Shown here one piece after another: positions 1-6,135 of a stretch of 6,135 nucleotides of DNA. The stretch's first letter is position 1. Each line of letters begins with the position of its first letter. This DNA comes from Dysgonamonadaceae bacterium (GTDB lineage Bacteria; Bacteroidota; Bacteroidia; Bacteroidales; Azobacteroidaceae), in NCBI GenBank assembly GCA_031284225.1, contig JAITAH010000146.1, forward strand, positions 1 to 6,135, written 5' to 3'. The notes beneath the pieces were generated by a model. It was not told the DNA's origin, made no database searches, and saw only the letters and a list, made by a program, of their open reading frames with translations. The position numbers were made by a program, and so were the translations under genes.

Positions 1-917
1 TCATAAAATTGAATGCCCGGTTCGGTGGTATAAACTTCCATTCCGATGCCCGTTGTCGTACTGTACAATTCGGCTGCTCGGTTATTCATATCGCCCGGAT
101 GATCCAGCACGTAATTCAAATCATACTGGTAACTTAAATCCAAGGGACGCGAAGTTGTAAAATCAATAACGCCATCCACTTTCCGGATTTCGCCGGTCGG
201 AATCAGATCTTCCCGAACCGGAGTATATTGCGATGCATCGATATACAACTGATGGTCGGTCAACGTATTGGCGTCTGCGCCCGACAGATTGAAATATGCA
301 TGATTGGTTACATTAATATACGTAGCCCGATCGGTGGTAGCGTTATAATCAATGCGCAAGGCATTATCTTCGGTCAGCAAGTAAGTAACCGTCAATTTCA
401 GGTTACCGGGATAGCCTTCTTCATTCTCTTTGGAGAAATAGCTGCAAATAACGCTTTGTTCATCCGGTTGTTCAATCGTAAAATAGCGGGTATAAAAACC
501 GCGCGGGCCGCCGTGCAACTGGTTTTTCCCTTCGTTGGTACGAATACGATAAGTAACCCTGTCCAGTTCAAACGAACCGTCGGCAATGCGATTGGCATAC
601 CGGCCGACAATGGCTCCATAAAAGTTTTTCAGTTGCAGATAGGGTTGAATACTGTCGTAACCCAGCACCACATTCCGTTTTCCGCCGTCCTTATCCGGCG
701 CCATAACGGATACGATCCGAGCGCCGATATTGATCACCGTTACTTCCATCCCCTGGCTGTTCCGGAGAATGTAGAGTCGATTCTGATCGCCGTCTTCCGT
801 CGTATATTCAAATTTCGACGGCAACAATCCCGACAAAGTAGGCGTTTCCACTTCTTTTTTCCCGCAGGAAATCAACACTAAACAAACAGTTACAAACAAT
901 ACAATCGTCTTTTTCAT
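1..917 (-). CDS. galM: Aldose 1-epimerase (mutarotase), lipoprotein, 3' end cut by window edge
   Basis: GalM-family enzymes interconvert alpha and beta anomers of aldoses such as glucose and galactose. The reading frame stays open from ATG (915-917) to the window edge: 305 codons plus 2 nt. Residues 1-18 are a lipoprotein signal peptide (MKK, hydrophobic core, lipobox LISC with Cys18), so the enzyme should be exported and lipid-anchored; no acidic surface-export signal follows the Cys (it reads GKKE). Family motifs seen: GRYANRIADGSF (105-116), NQLHGG with His135, VTNHAYFNLSG with His206 (the expected general acid), Asp266 in YDLNYVL where the family often has DHN, and TTEPGIQFY (297-305). 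The catalytic Glu of this family normally lies further on, near the C-terminus, so it falls outside the window and activity cannot be judged. The start lies 4 nt after the corA stop with no promoter between, which suggests co-transcription. Family assignment is firm; the natural sugar and exact location are inferred. Confidence 0.93.
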   Translation of the reverse strand, partial: MKKTIVLFVTVCLVLISCGKKEVETPTLSGLLPSKFEYTTEDGDQNRLYILRNSQGMEVTVINIGARIVSVMAPDKDGGKRNVVLGYDSIQPYLQLKNFYGAIVGRYANRIADGSFELDRVTYRIRTNEGKNQLHGGPRGFYTRYFTIEQPDEQSVICSYFSKENEEGYPGNLKLTVTYLLTEDNALRIDYNATTDRATYINVTNHAYFNLSGADANTLTDHQLYIDASQYTPVREDLIPTGEIRKVDGVIDFTTSRPLDLSYQYDLNYVLDHPGDMNNRAAELYSTTTGIGMEVYTTEPGIQFY

Positions 918-921
918 GGCA

Positions 922-1863
922 TTACAGATATTTTTTCTTTTTGAAATAAATTAAAATGACAATTACAGAAGCTACCATTAAGGAAAGCGAGAAGACGTAG
1001 CCGCCGGTTCCCCACTTCAATTCCGGCATTCCGGGAAAATTCATCCCGTAAATACTGGCAATCAACGTTGGCGGCATAAAAATAACGGATACGATGGTAA
1101 ATATTTTGATGATCTTATTTTGCTCGATATTCAACAAACCGAGGAAGGTATCCTGCAAATAATCCAACCGGTCGAAGCTAAAGCGAATGTGTTCCAGCAG
1201 CGAGTTAATGTCTTTGATGAGAATGGTTAATTTGGGATGCAAATCGTTGGGAATCAAATTCGTGCGAAGCATATTGGAAACCGCCCGCTGTTTGTCTATG
1301 ATATTTTCGCGGAAAGTCATCGTCTTTTCCTGTAAATTCTTGATTGCCAATAATGCATCTTCGTCGGCATTGCGAATACTGTCGCTTAATTGGGTAATTT
1401 CCTGGGTAATACCTTCGATCATATCTGCATCAAATTCGATACGGGTTTCGAGCAAAGTAAGGAAAACATGATAGCCCGTCGGATAATTTTCGGGACTGGC
1501 AAAGACTTTTTTCACCGTTTCGGTAAAGGAAACCAATTCGTCGCCGCGCACCGAAACCAGGATATTGTTTTTCAGAATAAACGACACCGGGCTTTTTTCG
1601 TAATTATCCATCAGGAAGTTGGCGTTGACTACCAGCGTATCGCGCGTTTCGATATAACGCGACGAAGTTTCAATCTCGATCATTTCCTCTTCTTCCTGAA
1701 TATAAATTTTCAGAAAATCTTCCAATTGCGACTCAATGGCCTCATCCACATCGTACAAATCAATCCAAAGAAACTGGTCGGCAGGCGTTTTTTTCAGAAA
1801 CTCGATGCTGCGACTCACTTTAATCGCACCGTCTTTCTGGTAAAAGAGTTTGAATTCCGACAT
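922..1863 (-). CDS. corA: CorA-family magnesium/cobalt transport protein
   Basis: CorA forms a homopentameric inner-membrane channel that takes up Mg2+ (also Co2+ and Ni2+). The protein has 313 residues, close to the 316 of E. coli CorA. Residues 1 to about 245 form the cytoplasmic alpha/beta and long-helix region, including an acidic run EEEE at 57-60. TM1 is about 252-272 and ends in the signature GMN (273-275), the selectivity-filter motif. The loop carries MPEL (279-282), typical of true CorA rather than ZntB. TM2 is about 287-307, followed by a short basic tail KKKKYL, as in the family. The ATG at 1861-1863 gives a full-length N-terminus. No Shine-Dalgarno is visible, as usual in Bacteroidetes. 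A TACTTTTG promoter element lies 63 nt upstream. galM follows 4 nt downstream on the same strand. No M-box-like leader was recognised. Confidence 0.96.
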   Translation of the reverse strand: MSEFKLFYQKDGAIKVSRSIEFLKKTPADQFLWIDLYDVDEAIESQLEDFLKIYIQEEEEMIEIETSSRYIETRDTLVVNANFLMDNYEKSPVSFILKNNILVSVRGDELVSFTETVKKVFASPENYPTGYHVFLTLLETRIEFDADMIEGITQEITQLSDSIRNADEDALLAIKNLQEKTMTFRENIIDKQRAVSNMLRTNLIPNDLHPKLTILIKDINSLLEHIRFSFDRLDYLQDTFLGLLNIEQNKIIKIFTIVSVIFMPPTLIASIYGMNFPGMPELKWGTGGYVFSLSLMVASVIVILIYFKKKKYL

Positions 1864-1926
1864 CGTAATAAAGACTTAAAAGAGTAAAACAAACCGTGAA
1901 TTTCTCAGCACCTACGAAAAGGTATG

Positions 1927-1934
1927 CAAAAGTA
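1927..1934 (-). promoter_or_regulatory. Probable corA-galM promoter, -7 element
   Basis: The minus strand reads TACTTTTG, which fits the Bacteroidetes -7 consensus TAnnTTTG. It lies 63 nt upstream of the corA ATG, giving an expected untranslated leader of roughly 55-60 nt. No clean TTTG -33 element is visible about 20 nt further upstream; only a T-rich CTTTTC is near there. The identical octamer precedes ruvC. Confidence 0.55.
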
Positions 1935-2134
1935 GTCAAAAAAATGGGAAAAGTAGAGGGATTAGGGAAGAATTTTAATTTTAATTTATCTTTATTTGAA
2001 GCGTTATTTCAAAAAGTTGTAGATTTCCCGAAAAGAAAGATTTTCACAACTACAAACAGACGATATGCCGCCACCAACACTGCTGGAAAAAGCATAACGA
2101 TCCTGTTGTTTCCGTTCCATTTTCCGTATCATAT

Positions 2135-2175
2135 AAAGAAAAAATCCGCTGCAACTTATTTATCTACAGCGGATT
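2135..2175 (-). terminator. Rho-independent terminator of tRNA-Asn
   Basis: On the minus strand a perfect 9-bp stem, AATCCGCTG (2167-2175) with CAGCGGATT (2143-2151), closes a 15-nt AT-rich loop and runs straight into TTTTTTCTTT. It begins 13 nt past the tRNA 3' end, as expected for a monocistronic tRNA transcript. Confidence 0.82.
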
Positions 2176-2188
2176 GTGAAATTTCCAG

Positions 2189-2262
2189 CTCTCCCTCTTG
2201 GACTTGAACCAAGGACCCTCTGATTAACAGTCAGATGCTCTAACCGACTGAGCTAAGGAAGA
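2189..2262 (-). tRNA. tRNA-Asn, anticodon GTT
   Basis: The 74-nt minus-strand sequence folds as a full cloverleaf. The acceptor TCTTCCT pairs with AGGGAGA (one T-G wobble); TA follows at positions 8-9; the D stem is GCTC/GAGC; the anticodon stem TCTGA/TCAGA carries the loop CTGTTAA with anticodon GTT; the variable loop is GGGTC; the T arm is CTTGG-TTCAAGT-CCAAG. The discriminator base is G, as expected for bacterial tRNA-Asn. The 3' CCA is not encoded (the genome continues CTG), so it must be added by nucleotidyltransferase. It reads AAC and AAU codons. A terminator follows directly and a strong -7 element precedes it, so it is probably a stand-alone transcript. Confidence 0.98.
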
Positions 2263-2292
2263 ATTTTTTTGCATTTTCTCTCAAATGCGGTG

Positions 2293-2324
2293 CAAAGATA
2301 AGCCGATTTTTCTAATAAAACAAT
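2293..2324 (-). promoter_or_regulatory. Probable promoter of tRNA-Asn
   Basis: On the minus strand TATCTTTG (2293-2300) fits TAnnTTTG. ATTG (2321-2324) lies 20 nt upstream of it and is a one-mismatch version of the TTTG -33 element at normal spacing. The -7 element ends 30 nt before the mature tRNA 5' end, leaving a short leader for RNase P to remove. Confidence 0.7.
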
Positions 2325-2331
2325 ATCTTTG
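2324..2331 (+). promoter_or_regulatory. Probable promoter of the S41 protease gene, -7 element
   Basis: TATCTTTG on the plus strand is a full match to TAnnTTTG, 21 nt before the ATG at 2353. Transcription would start around 2337-2340, leaving a leader of roughly 15 nt. I see no good TTTG -33 match at about 2300-2305. It is the reverse complement of the tRNA -7 element at 2293-2300. Confidence 0.68.
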
Positions 2332-2352
2332 TAAAAAATTTCATGAATTAAA

Positions 2353-4050
2353 ATGGCGTCAAATATGAAACTATCGAAACGGATGGCCGCCGCTATCCTG
2401 ACTTGCATCGTCGCACTTTCTCATTCAAGTATTGGCGTTTACGCTCAATTATCCGAAAACCAGCGATTTGAAATTTCCAAACAGCTGGATATTTTTAACG
2501 CGCTCTTTAACGAATTGAATCTCTATTACGTGGACAGTCTGGACGTCAAAAAAACCATTCAGGAAGATATTGCTTTCATGTTGCAACAATTAGATCCTTA
2601 TACCGAATACATTCCCGCAGAGGATATCCCCGATTTTCAATTTCAAACTACCGGCGAGTACGGCGGCATCGGTTCGATGATTTCCATGCGGAGCAATAAG
2701 ATTATTGTTGCCGAACCGTATGAAGGCATGCCTGCTGCGTTGGCCGGCCTTATTCCGGGCGATGAAATTCTCGCTATCGACGGGGAAAGTCTGGAAGGAA
2801 AAACCACCGCCTACGCCAGCGAACGTTTGAAAGGACAACCGGATACCTCGGTGAAAATTAAATATCAACGGTTGGGCGAGAAAAAAACGCGGGAAATCAC
2901 GATCCGGCGAAAACGCATCTATATCAATCCTGTAACCTATTACGGGGCGCTGGACGGAGGCGTCGGCTATATCGGCCTTTCCGGCTTTACCGCCGGCAGC
3001 GCGCTGGCGATGAAAGAAGCCTTGATGGATCTGACTAAAAACCAAGCGATTCAATCCCTTATCATTGACGTTCGCGACAACGGCGGCGGCGTAGTGGACG
3101 ATTGCCTCGCTATGCTCAATTTTTTCCTTTCAAAAGGAGAATTACTGCTGTCGATGAAAGGAAAAGTTAAACAATTGGACCGCACTTATCGCGCTACGCA
3201 AGCTCCCATCGAACCGGATTTACCTTTGGCAATTCTGGTCAACCAAAACTCGGCTTCCGCTTCCGAAATCTTGTCGGGCGCCATTCAGGATTTGGACAGG
3301 GGAATCATCGTCGGCGCACGCACGTATGGAAAAGGGCTGGTACAATCGCCCCGCGAAATGCCTTACGGCGGCCAGTTGAAATTAACGACTTCTAAATATT
3401 ACATTCCCAGCGGGCGTTCTATTCAAGCTATCGACTATGCGCATCGCGACGAAGACGGACGCGCGGTATCGATTCCCGATAGCCTGACACGGATTTTTTA
3501 CACCGCACATCGCCGTCCGGTAAGGGATGGCGGCGGCATTACCCCCGACATAACCGTGGAAGATGACAAATTACCGACTCTCCTTTATTATATGGAAGGT
3601 AACGGTCTGTTTTTCGATTTTGTTACCCAATGGCGGACGAAACATTCGGCCATTGCTCCGCCGAACCAATTTGAAGTAACGGAAGAAACTTACAATGAAT
3701 TCAAACAATTTATCCTTGCCAAAGATTTTACTTACGATCGCCAAAGTGAAAAAGCCGTCAATTCCCTGAAAAAAATCATGGAGTTTGAAGGCTACTACGA
3801 AGCGGCTTCTACCGAATTTCAAGCCTTGGCCGATAAGCTTAAACCCGACCTCAATCGCGATCTCGAATTGCATAAACAATTAATCACTAAATATTTAGCT
3901 ATGCAAATCATGAAACAGTATTACTACGAAAAAGGACAACGAATTTACGAATTACGTAAAGATAGAGCTTTAAATAAAGCGCGGGAAATTCTTCAGGATA
4001 AGGCATTGTATGAAAATATGTTATCGGGTAATCAATCGTCTTCTTTATAG
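2353..4050 (+). CDS. Exported S41-family (C-terminal processing type) serine protease with PDZ domain
   Basis: This is a Ser/Lys-dyad protease of the CtpA/Prc family, which cleaves proteins near exposed C-termini in the periplasm. The 565-residue product begins with a signal peptide: hydrophobic core about 12-28 and a likely cleavage after VYA (29-31). A PDZ domain spans about 97-175, with GGIGSMIS (104-111) and GLIPGDEILAIDG (132-144). The peptidase core spans about 200-360: DVRDNGGG (239-246), NSASASE (299-305) with predicted nucleophile Ser302, and YGKG with Lys327, spaced 25 residues as in the family, followed by the conserved Gln331. GGGITPDI (393-400) ends the usual core. Residues about 430-560 form a charged, mostly helical extension. 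The start at 2353 follows the promoter closely; Met5 (2365, MKLSKR) is an equally good signal-peptide start. The gene stands alone, divergent from tRNA-Asn and convergent with ruvC. Substrate is unknown. Confidence 0.94.
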   Translation: MASNMKLSKRMAAAILTCIVALSHSSIGVYAQLSENQRFEISKQLDIFNALFNELNLYYVDSLDVKKTIQEDIAFMLQQLDPYTEYIPAEDIPDFQFQTTGEYGGIGSMISMRSNKIIVAEPYEGMPAALAGLIPGDEILAIDGESLEGKTTAYASERLKGQPDTSVKIKYQRLGEKKTREITIRRKRIYINPVTYYGALDGGVGYIGLSGFTAGSALAMKEALMDLTKNQAIQSLIIDVRDNGGGVVDDCLAMLNFFLSKGELLLSMKGKVKQLDRTYRATQAPIEPDLPLAILVNQNSASASEILSGAIQDLDRGIIVGARTYGKGLVQSPREMPYGGQLKLTTSKYYIPSGRSIQAIDYAHRDEDGRAVSIPDSLTRIFYTAHRRPVRDGGGITPDITVEDDKLPTLLYYMEGNGLFFDFVTQWRTKHSAIAPPNQFEVTEETYNEFKQFILAKDFTYDRQSEKAVNSLKKIMEFEGYYEAASTEFQALADKLKPDLNRDLELHKQLITKYLAMQIMKQYYYEKGQRIYELRKDRALNKAREILQDKALYENMLSGNQSSSL

Positions 4051-4097
4051 CGTTTCTAAAAAAACGCAAGCCCAAACTTTCCGTATCGGTTTTCACC

Positions 4098-4131
4098 AAA
4101 AATGAAGGTTGCCGAAATCACTTCGACAACC
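4098..4131 (-). terminator. Hairpin terminator between convergent protease and ruvC genes
   Basis: The minus strand reads GGTTGTCGAA (4122-4131), a 5-nt loop, then TTCGGCAACC (4107-4116): a 10-bp stem with one T-G wobble, followed by TTCATTTTT. On the plus strand the same position is a C-A mismatch and no T run follows, so it should act mainly on ruvC transcripts, about 140 nt past the ruvC stop. It may still weakly end the protease message. Confidence 0.55.
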
Positions 4132-4272
4132 TCCCCATTGAATTAATAACCCTTAACTATAACTAATGAAATAAAACACTCTTTACTCATAAAACAACAG
4201 GAGTTGTAAAAAGTTTAGCGAAGTATAAAATTTAACATTTCCGGCCGTGCATCTCTTACCGGGTCGTGCATC

Positions 4273-4830
4273 TTACTTCACCCGCTTTTCATTTTTGCGA
4301 ATGAAATCTTTCCATCCCGTGTAATGGGATTCGCTTGTCGGACAATTATTTTGAAAAAAATGGCACAGCGCGGCAGCTAAACCGTCGGTAGCGTCCAGTT
4401 GGGGCAACATGTTTTCATCGGGAATTTTCAGGTAACGTTTCAACATATCGGCCACCTGCTCTTTGGCCGCCCGTCCGTTCCCGGTAATGGCCATTTTGAT
4501 TTTCAAGGGCGCATATTCAAAAATCGGAAGATCGCGCGACAGCGCAGCGGCCATCGCAACGCCCTGCGCCCGTCCCAGTTTGAGCATGCTTTGTACGTTC
4601 TTTCCGAAAAAGGGCGATTCTATGGCCAGCTCGTCCGGCAAAAACTCATCAATCAAACCGACGACCCGTTCAAAAATACGCCGCAACCGCAAATAATGGT
4701 CGTCATATTTATTCAGTTCGAGAACCCCCATCGCCAACAGCGAAGGTTGGTTATCCTGTATCCGGATTAAACCGTAACCCATCACGGTCGTTCCCGGGTC
4801 GATGCCTAATATGATTTTTTCCTTGCCCAT
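4273..4830 (-). CDS. ruvC: Crossover junction endodeoxyribonuclease RuvC
   Basis: RuvC is the dimeric nuclease that resolves Holliday junctions by paired nicks, working with the RuvAB branch-migration motor in recombinational repair. The 185-residue length is close to the family norm of 165-190. All four acidic catalytic residues of the RNase H-like fold are visible: Asp11 in LGIDPGTT, Glu71 in LAIESPFF, and Asp146 and Asp149 in LDATDGLA, with the same 3-residue spacing as Asp138/Asp141 in E. coli. Other family blocks are [16 protein letters not shown] (77-92), FEYAPLKIK (104-112) and [10 protein letters not shown] (117-126). The C-terminal tail after about 162 is variable. The ATG at 4828-4830 directly precedes the Asp11 strand, so the start is secure. 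ruvA and ruvB are not in the window. It is divergent from murA and has its own promoter. Confidence 0.97.
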   Translation of the reverse strand: MGKEKIILGIDPGTTVMGYGLIRIQDNQPSLLAMGVLELNKYDDHYLRLRRIFERVVGLIDEFLPDELAIESPFFGKNVQSMLKLGRAQGVAMAAALSRDLPIFEYAPLKIKMAITGNGRAAKEQVADMLKRYLKIPDENMLPQLDATDGLAAALCHFFQNNCPTSESHYTGWKDFIRKNEKRVK

Positions 4831-4844
4831 TTGCTAAACAAGCG

Positions 4845-4852
4845 CAAAAGTA
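4845..4852 (-). promoter_or_regulatory. Probable ruvC promoter, -7 element
   Basis: The minus strand reads TACTTTTG, matching TAnnTTTG and identical to the octamer ahead of corA. It ends only 14 nt before the ruvC ATG, so the leader would be under about 10 nt. A T-run (4866-4871) upstream is the nearest thing to a -33 element. Confidence 0.55.
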
Positions 4853-4875
4853 CTCAGAATTTAAGAAAAAACGCC

Positions 4876-4883
4876 TACCTTTG
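4876..4883 (+). promoter_or_regulatory. Probable murA promoter, -7 element
   Basis: TACCTTTG matches TAnnTTTG and lies 22 nt before the murA ATG at 4906, leaving a leader of roughly 15-18 nt. The downstream leader is A-rich and has no Shine-Dalgarno, as is common in Bacteroidetes. No clear -33 TTTG is seen near 4852-4856. Confidence 0.62.
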
Positions 4884-4905
4884 TAATAAAAAAAACAATT
4901 CATCT

Positions 4906-6135
4906 ATGGCTTCATTTGTCATTGAAGGCGGGCACAAGCTTTCGGGCGAAATTGTTCCGCAGGGAGCGAAAAACGAGGCGCTGCAAGTAATCTGCGCTAC
5001 GTTGTTGACTTCCGAAACAGTTACGATTCATAATATACCCGATATTCTGGATGTGAATAATTTGATTATTTTGCTTCGCGATATGGGCGTGAAAGTAGAT
5101 CATCCGGCGCCGGGAACTTACACTTTTCAGGCGAATGAAATCGACACAAACTATTTGCAAACCGACGATTTTTTGCGGAAAAGTACGGCATTACGCGGTT
5201 CGGTCATGCTGGTGGGGCCTTTGGTGGCACGTTTCGGTTACGCCATTGTTCCAAAACCCGGCGGGGATAAAATCGGGCGCCGCCGCTTGGATACGCACTT
5301 TCTCGGCATCCAAAAACTCGGCGCCGAGTTTCAATACGATGCGGAACGCCAGATATACGAAGTGAAAGCGCCTCAACTGACCGGCAATTATATGTTGCTC
5401 GACGAAGCTTCTGTTACCGGTACGGCCAATATTCTGATGGCTTCTACCTTGGCGAAAGGCGAAACCACTATTTACAATGCGGCTTGCGAACCTTACCTGC
5501 AACAATTGACGAAAATGTTACTGGCGATGGGCGCCACTGTGAACGGATTGGCTTCCAATCGCCTGACCATCGAAGGCGTGGAAACGCTGCACGGCTGCGA
5601 ACATACGATTCTGCCGGACATGATCGAAGTCGGCAGTTTTATCGGAATGGCCGCGATGACCGCTTCTTCGCTGAGAATCAAAAATGTCGCTTACGACGAA
5701 TTAGGCATTATTCCCGACGCTTTCCGCAAATTCGGCATCCGGGTGGACCGGGATAACGACGATATTGTGATTCCCGAACAAGATATCTACGAAATCGAAA
5801 CCTTTATCGACGGCTCGATTCTGACCATTGCCGACGCTCCCTGGCCCGGACTGACTCCCGACTTGCTAAGCGTTTTCTTAGTGGTTGCCACGCAAGCCAA
5901 AGGAAGCGTTTTGATTCATCAGAAAATGTTTGAAAGCCGGCTGTTTTTCGTGGATAAGCTGATTGATATGGGAGCGCAAATCATTCTCTGCGACCCGCAC
6001 CGCGCCACCGTCATCGGCTCCGAAAGAAGGTATCCTTTACGGGCAACGGCAATGGCTTCGCCCGATATTCGCGCCGGCATCGCCATGTTGATTGCCGCCA
6101 TGAGCGCCGACGGTGTGAGCCGGATAAGTAATATC
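4906..6135 (+). CDS. murA: UDP-N-acetylglucosamine 1-carboxyvinyltransferase MurA, 3' end cut by window edge
   Basis: MurA transfers the enolpyruvyl group of phosphoenolpyruvate to UDP-GlcNAc in the cytoplasm, the first committed step of peptidoglycan synthesis. The frame is open for 410 codons; the Bacteroides-type enzyme is about 435, so only some 25 C-terminal residues are missing. Seen in order: GAKNEAL with Lys22 (substrate-binding lysine), LRGSVMLVGPLVARFG (96-111), the active-site loop PGGDKIGRRRLDTH (118-131), LLDEASVTGTAN (164-175), LPDMIEVGSFIGMAA (236-250), PGLTPDL with Asp319 (the expected general base), and SPDIRAGIA with Arg389. The loop residue that is Cys115 in E. coli MurA is Asp121 here (codon 5266-5268). 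Asp-type MurA is active but not alkylated by fosfomycin. The ATG places Lys22 exactly as in E. coli, so the start is secure. Confidence 0.97.
   Translation, partial: MASFVIEGGHKLSGEIVPQGAKNEALQVICATLLTSETVTIHNIPDILDVNNLIILLRDMGVKVDHPAPGTYTFQANEIDTNYLQTDDFLRKSTALRGSVMLVGPLVARFGYAIVPKPGGDKIGRRRLDTHFLGIQKLGAEFQYDAERQIYEVKAPQLTGNYMLLDEASVTGTANILMASTLAKGETTIYNAACEPYLQQLTKMLLAMGATVNGLASNRLTIEGVETLHGCEHTILPDMIEVGSFIGMAAMTASSLRIKNVAYDELGIIPDAFRKFGIRVDRDNDDIVIPEQDIYEIETFIDGSILTIADAPWPGLTPDLLSVFLVVATQAKGSVLIHQKMFESRLFFVDKLIDMGAQIILCDPHRATVIGSERRYPLRATAMASPDIRAGIAMLIAAMSADGVSRISNI

Larger units (their letters stand above)
1864..2188. other. Intergenic region between corA and tRNA-Asn, no recognised gene
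   Basis: These 325 bases are AT-rich (for example the run of A and T around 1970-1995). They hold the likely corA promoter (1927-1934) and the tRNA-Asn terminator (2135-2175). A plus-strand open frame from 1896 to 2207 runs through both the terminator and the 3' end of the tRNA, has biased low-complexity composition and resembles no family I know, so I do not call it. A 42-codon minus-strand frame (2004-2132) is discussed as a finding. Confidence 0.7.

Noticed and set aside
228..881. 217-codon plus-strand ORF
   Set aside because: It lies wholly inside galM on the opposite strand; the galM frame carries clear family motifs, this one carries none.
1390..1887. 165-codon plus-strand ORF
   Set aside because: It is antisense to the well-supported corA coding sequence and matches nothing I know.
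1864..1926. Mg2+-sensing riboswitch in the corA leader
   Set aside because: The predicted leader is only about 55-60 nt and AT-rich, with no M-box or similar conserved core.
1896..2207. 103-codon plus-strand ORF upstream of the S41 protease
   Set aside because: It runs through the corA promoter, the tRNA terminator and the tRNA 3' end, is Phe/Lys/Asn/Ser-rich from AT-rich DNA, and shows no recognisable motif.
2189..2262. tRNA-Asn as an integration (att) site
   Set aside because: I found no second copy of the tRNA 3' end, no integrase and no foreign-looking genes in the window.
4050..4067. Hairpin GCGTTT/AAACGC right at the protease stop as its terminator
   Set aside because: The stem is only 6 bp, mostly A/T in the inner half, and is followed by AAGCCC on the plus strand, with no T run on either strand.
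3908..4099. 63-codon minus-strand ORF at the protease 3' end
   Set aside because: It is mostly antisense to the protease, and the 4098-4131 terminator stands directly ahead of it on the same strand.
4194..4207. Hairpin ACAAC-AGGA-GTTGT as a second ruvC terminator
   Set aside because: The stem is only 5 bp with two G/C pairs; the minus-strand T run after it is short. The hairpin at 4107-4131 is better.

Overview
The window looks like an ordinary chromosomal stretch from a member of the Bacteroidetes, most likely Bacteroidales. The evidence is the TAnnTTTG -7 promoter element placed ahead of the genes, the lack of clear Shine-Dalgarno sequences, a MurA whose sequence style (including an Asp at the usual active-site Cys) matches the Bacteroides type, and GC content that looks mid-40s by eye. 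I cannot name a genus.

Layout, left to right. Positions 1-917 (minus) hold the first 305 codons of a lipoprotein aldose 1-epimerase (GalM family) whose C-terminus lies off the left edge. It starts only 4 nt after the stop of corA (922-1863, minus), so the two probably share a transcript, read from a promoter near 1927-1934. A 325-bp stretch without a recognised gene follows. It holds the corA promoter, an unsupported 42-codon ORF and the terminator of tRNA-Asn(GTT), which lies at 2189-2262 (minus). Two copies of the same octamer, TATCTTTG, face apart between 2293 and 2331; one drives the tRNA and the other an exported S41 (C-terminal processing type) protease at 2353-4050 (plus). That protease converges on ruvC (4273-4830, minus) across a 222-bp spacer with a hairpin terminator. 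A 75-bp divergent promoter region then separates ruvC from murA (4906 to the right edge, plus), of which 410 codons are present and only the extreme C-terminus is missing.

The genes do not form one pathway. They are housekeeping functions: Mg2+ transport, sugar mutarotation, tRNA-Asn, envelope proteolysis, Holliday-junction resolution and the first committed step of peptidoglycan synthesis. I found no mobile element, CRISPR array, defence cassette, rRNA or riboswitch, and nothing that supports a previously undescribed system. The most notable points are the Cys-to-Asp MurA (predicts fosfomycin insensitivity), the mirror-image promoter pair, and the corA-galM lipoprotein pairing.
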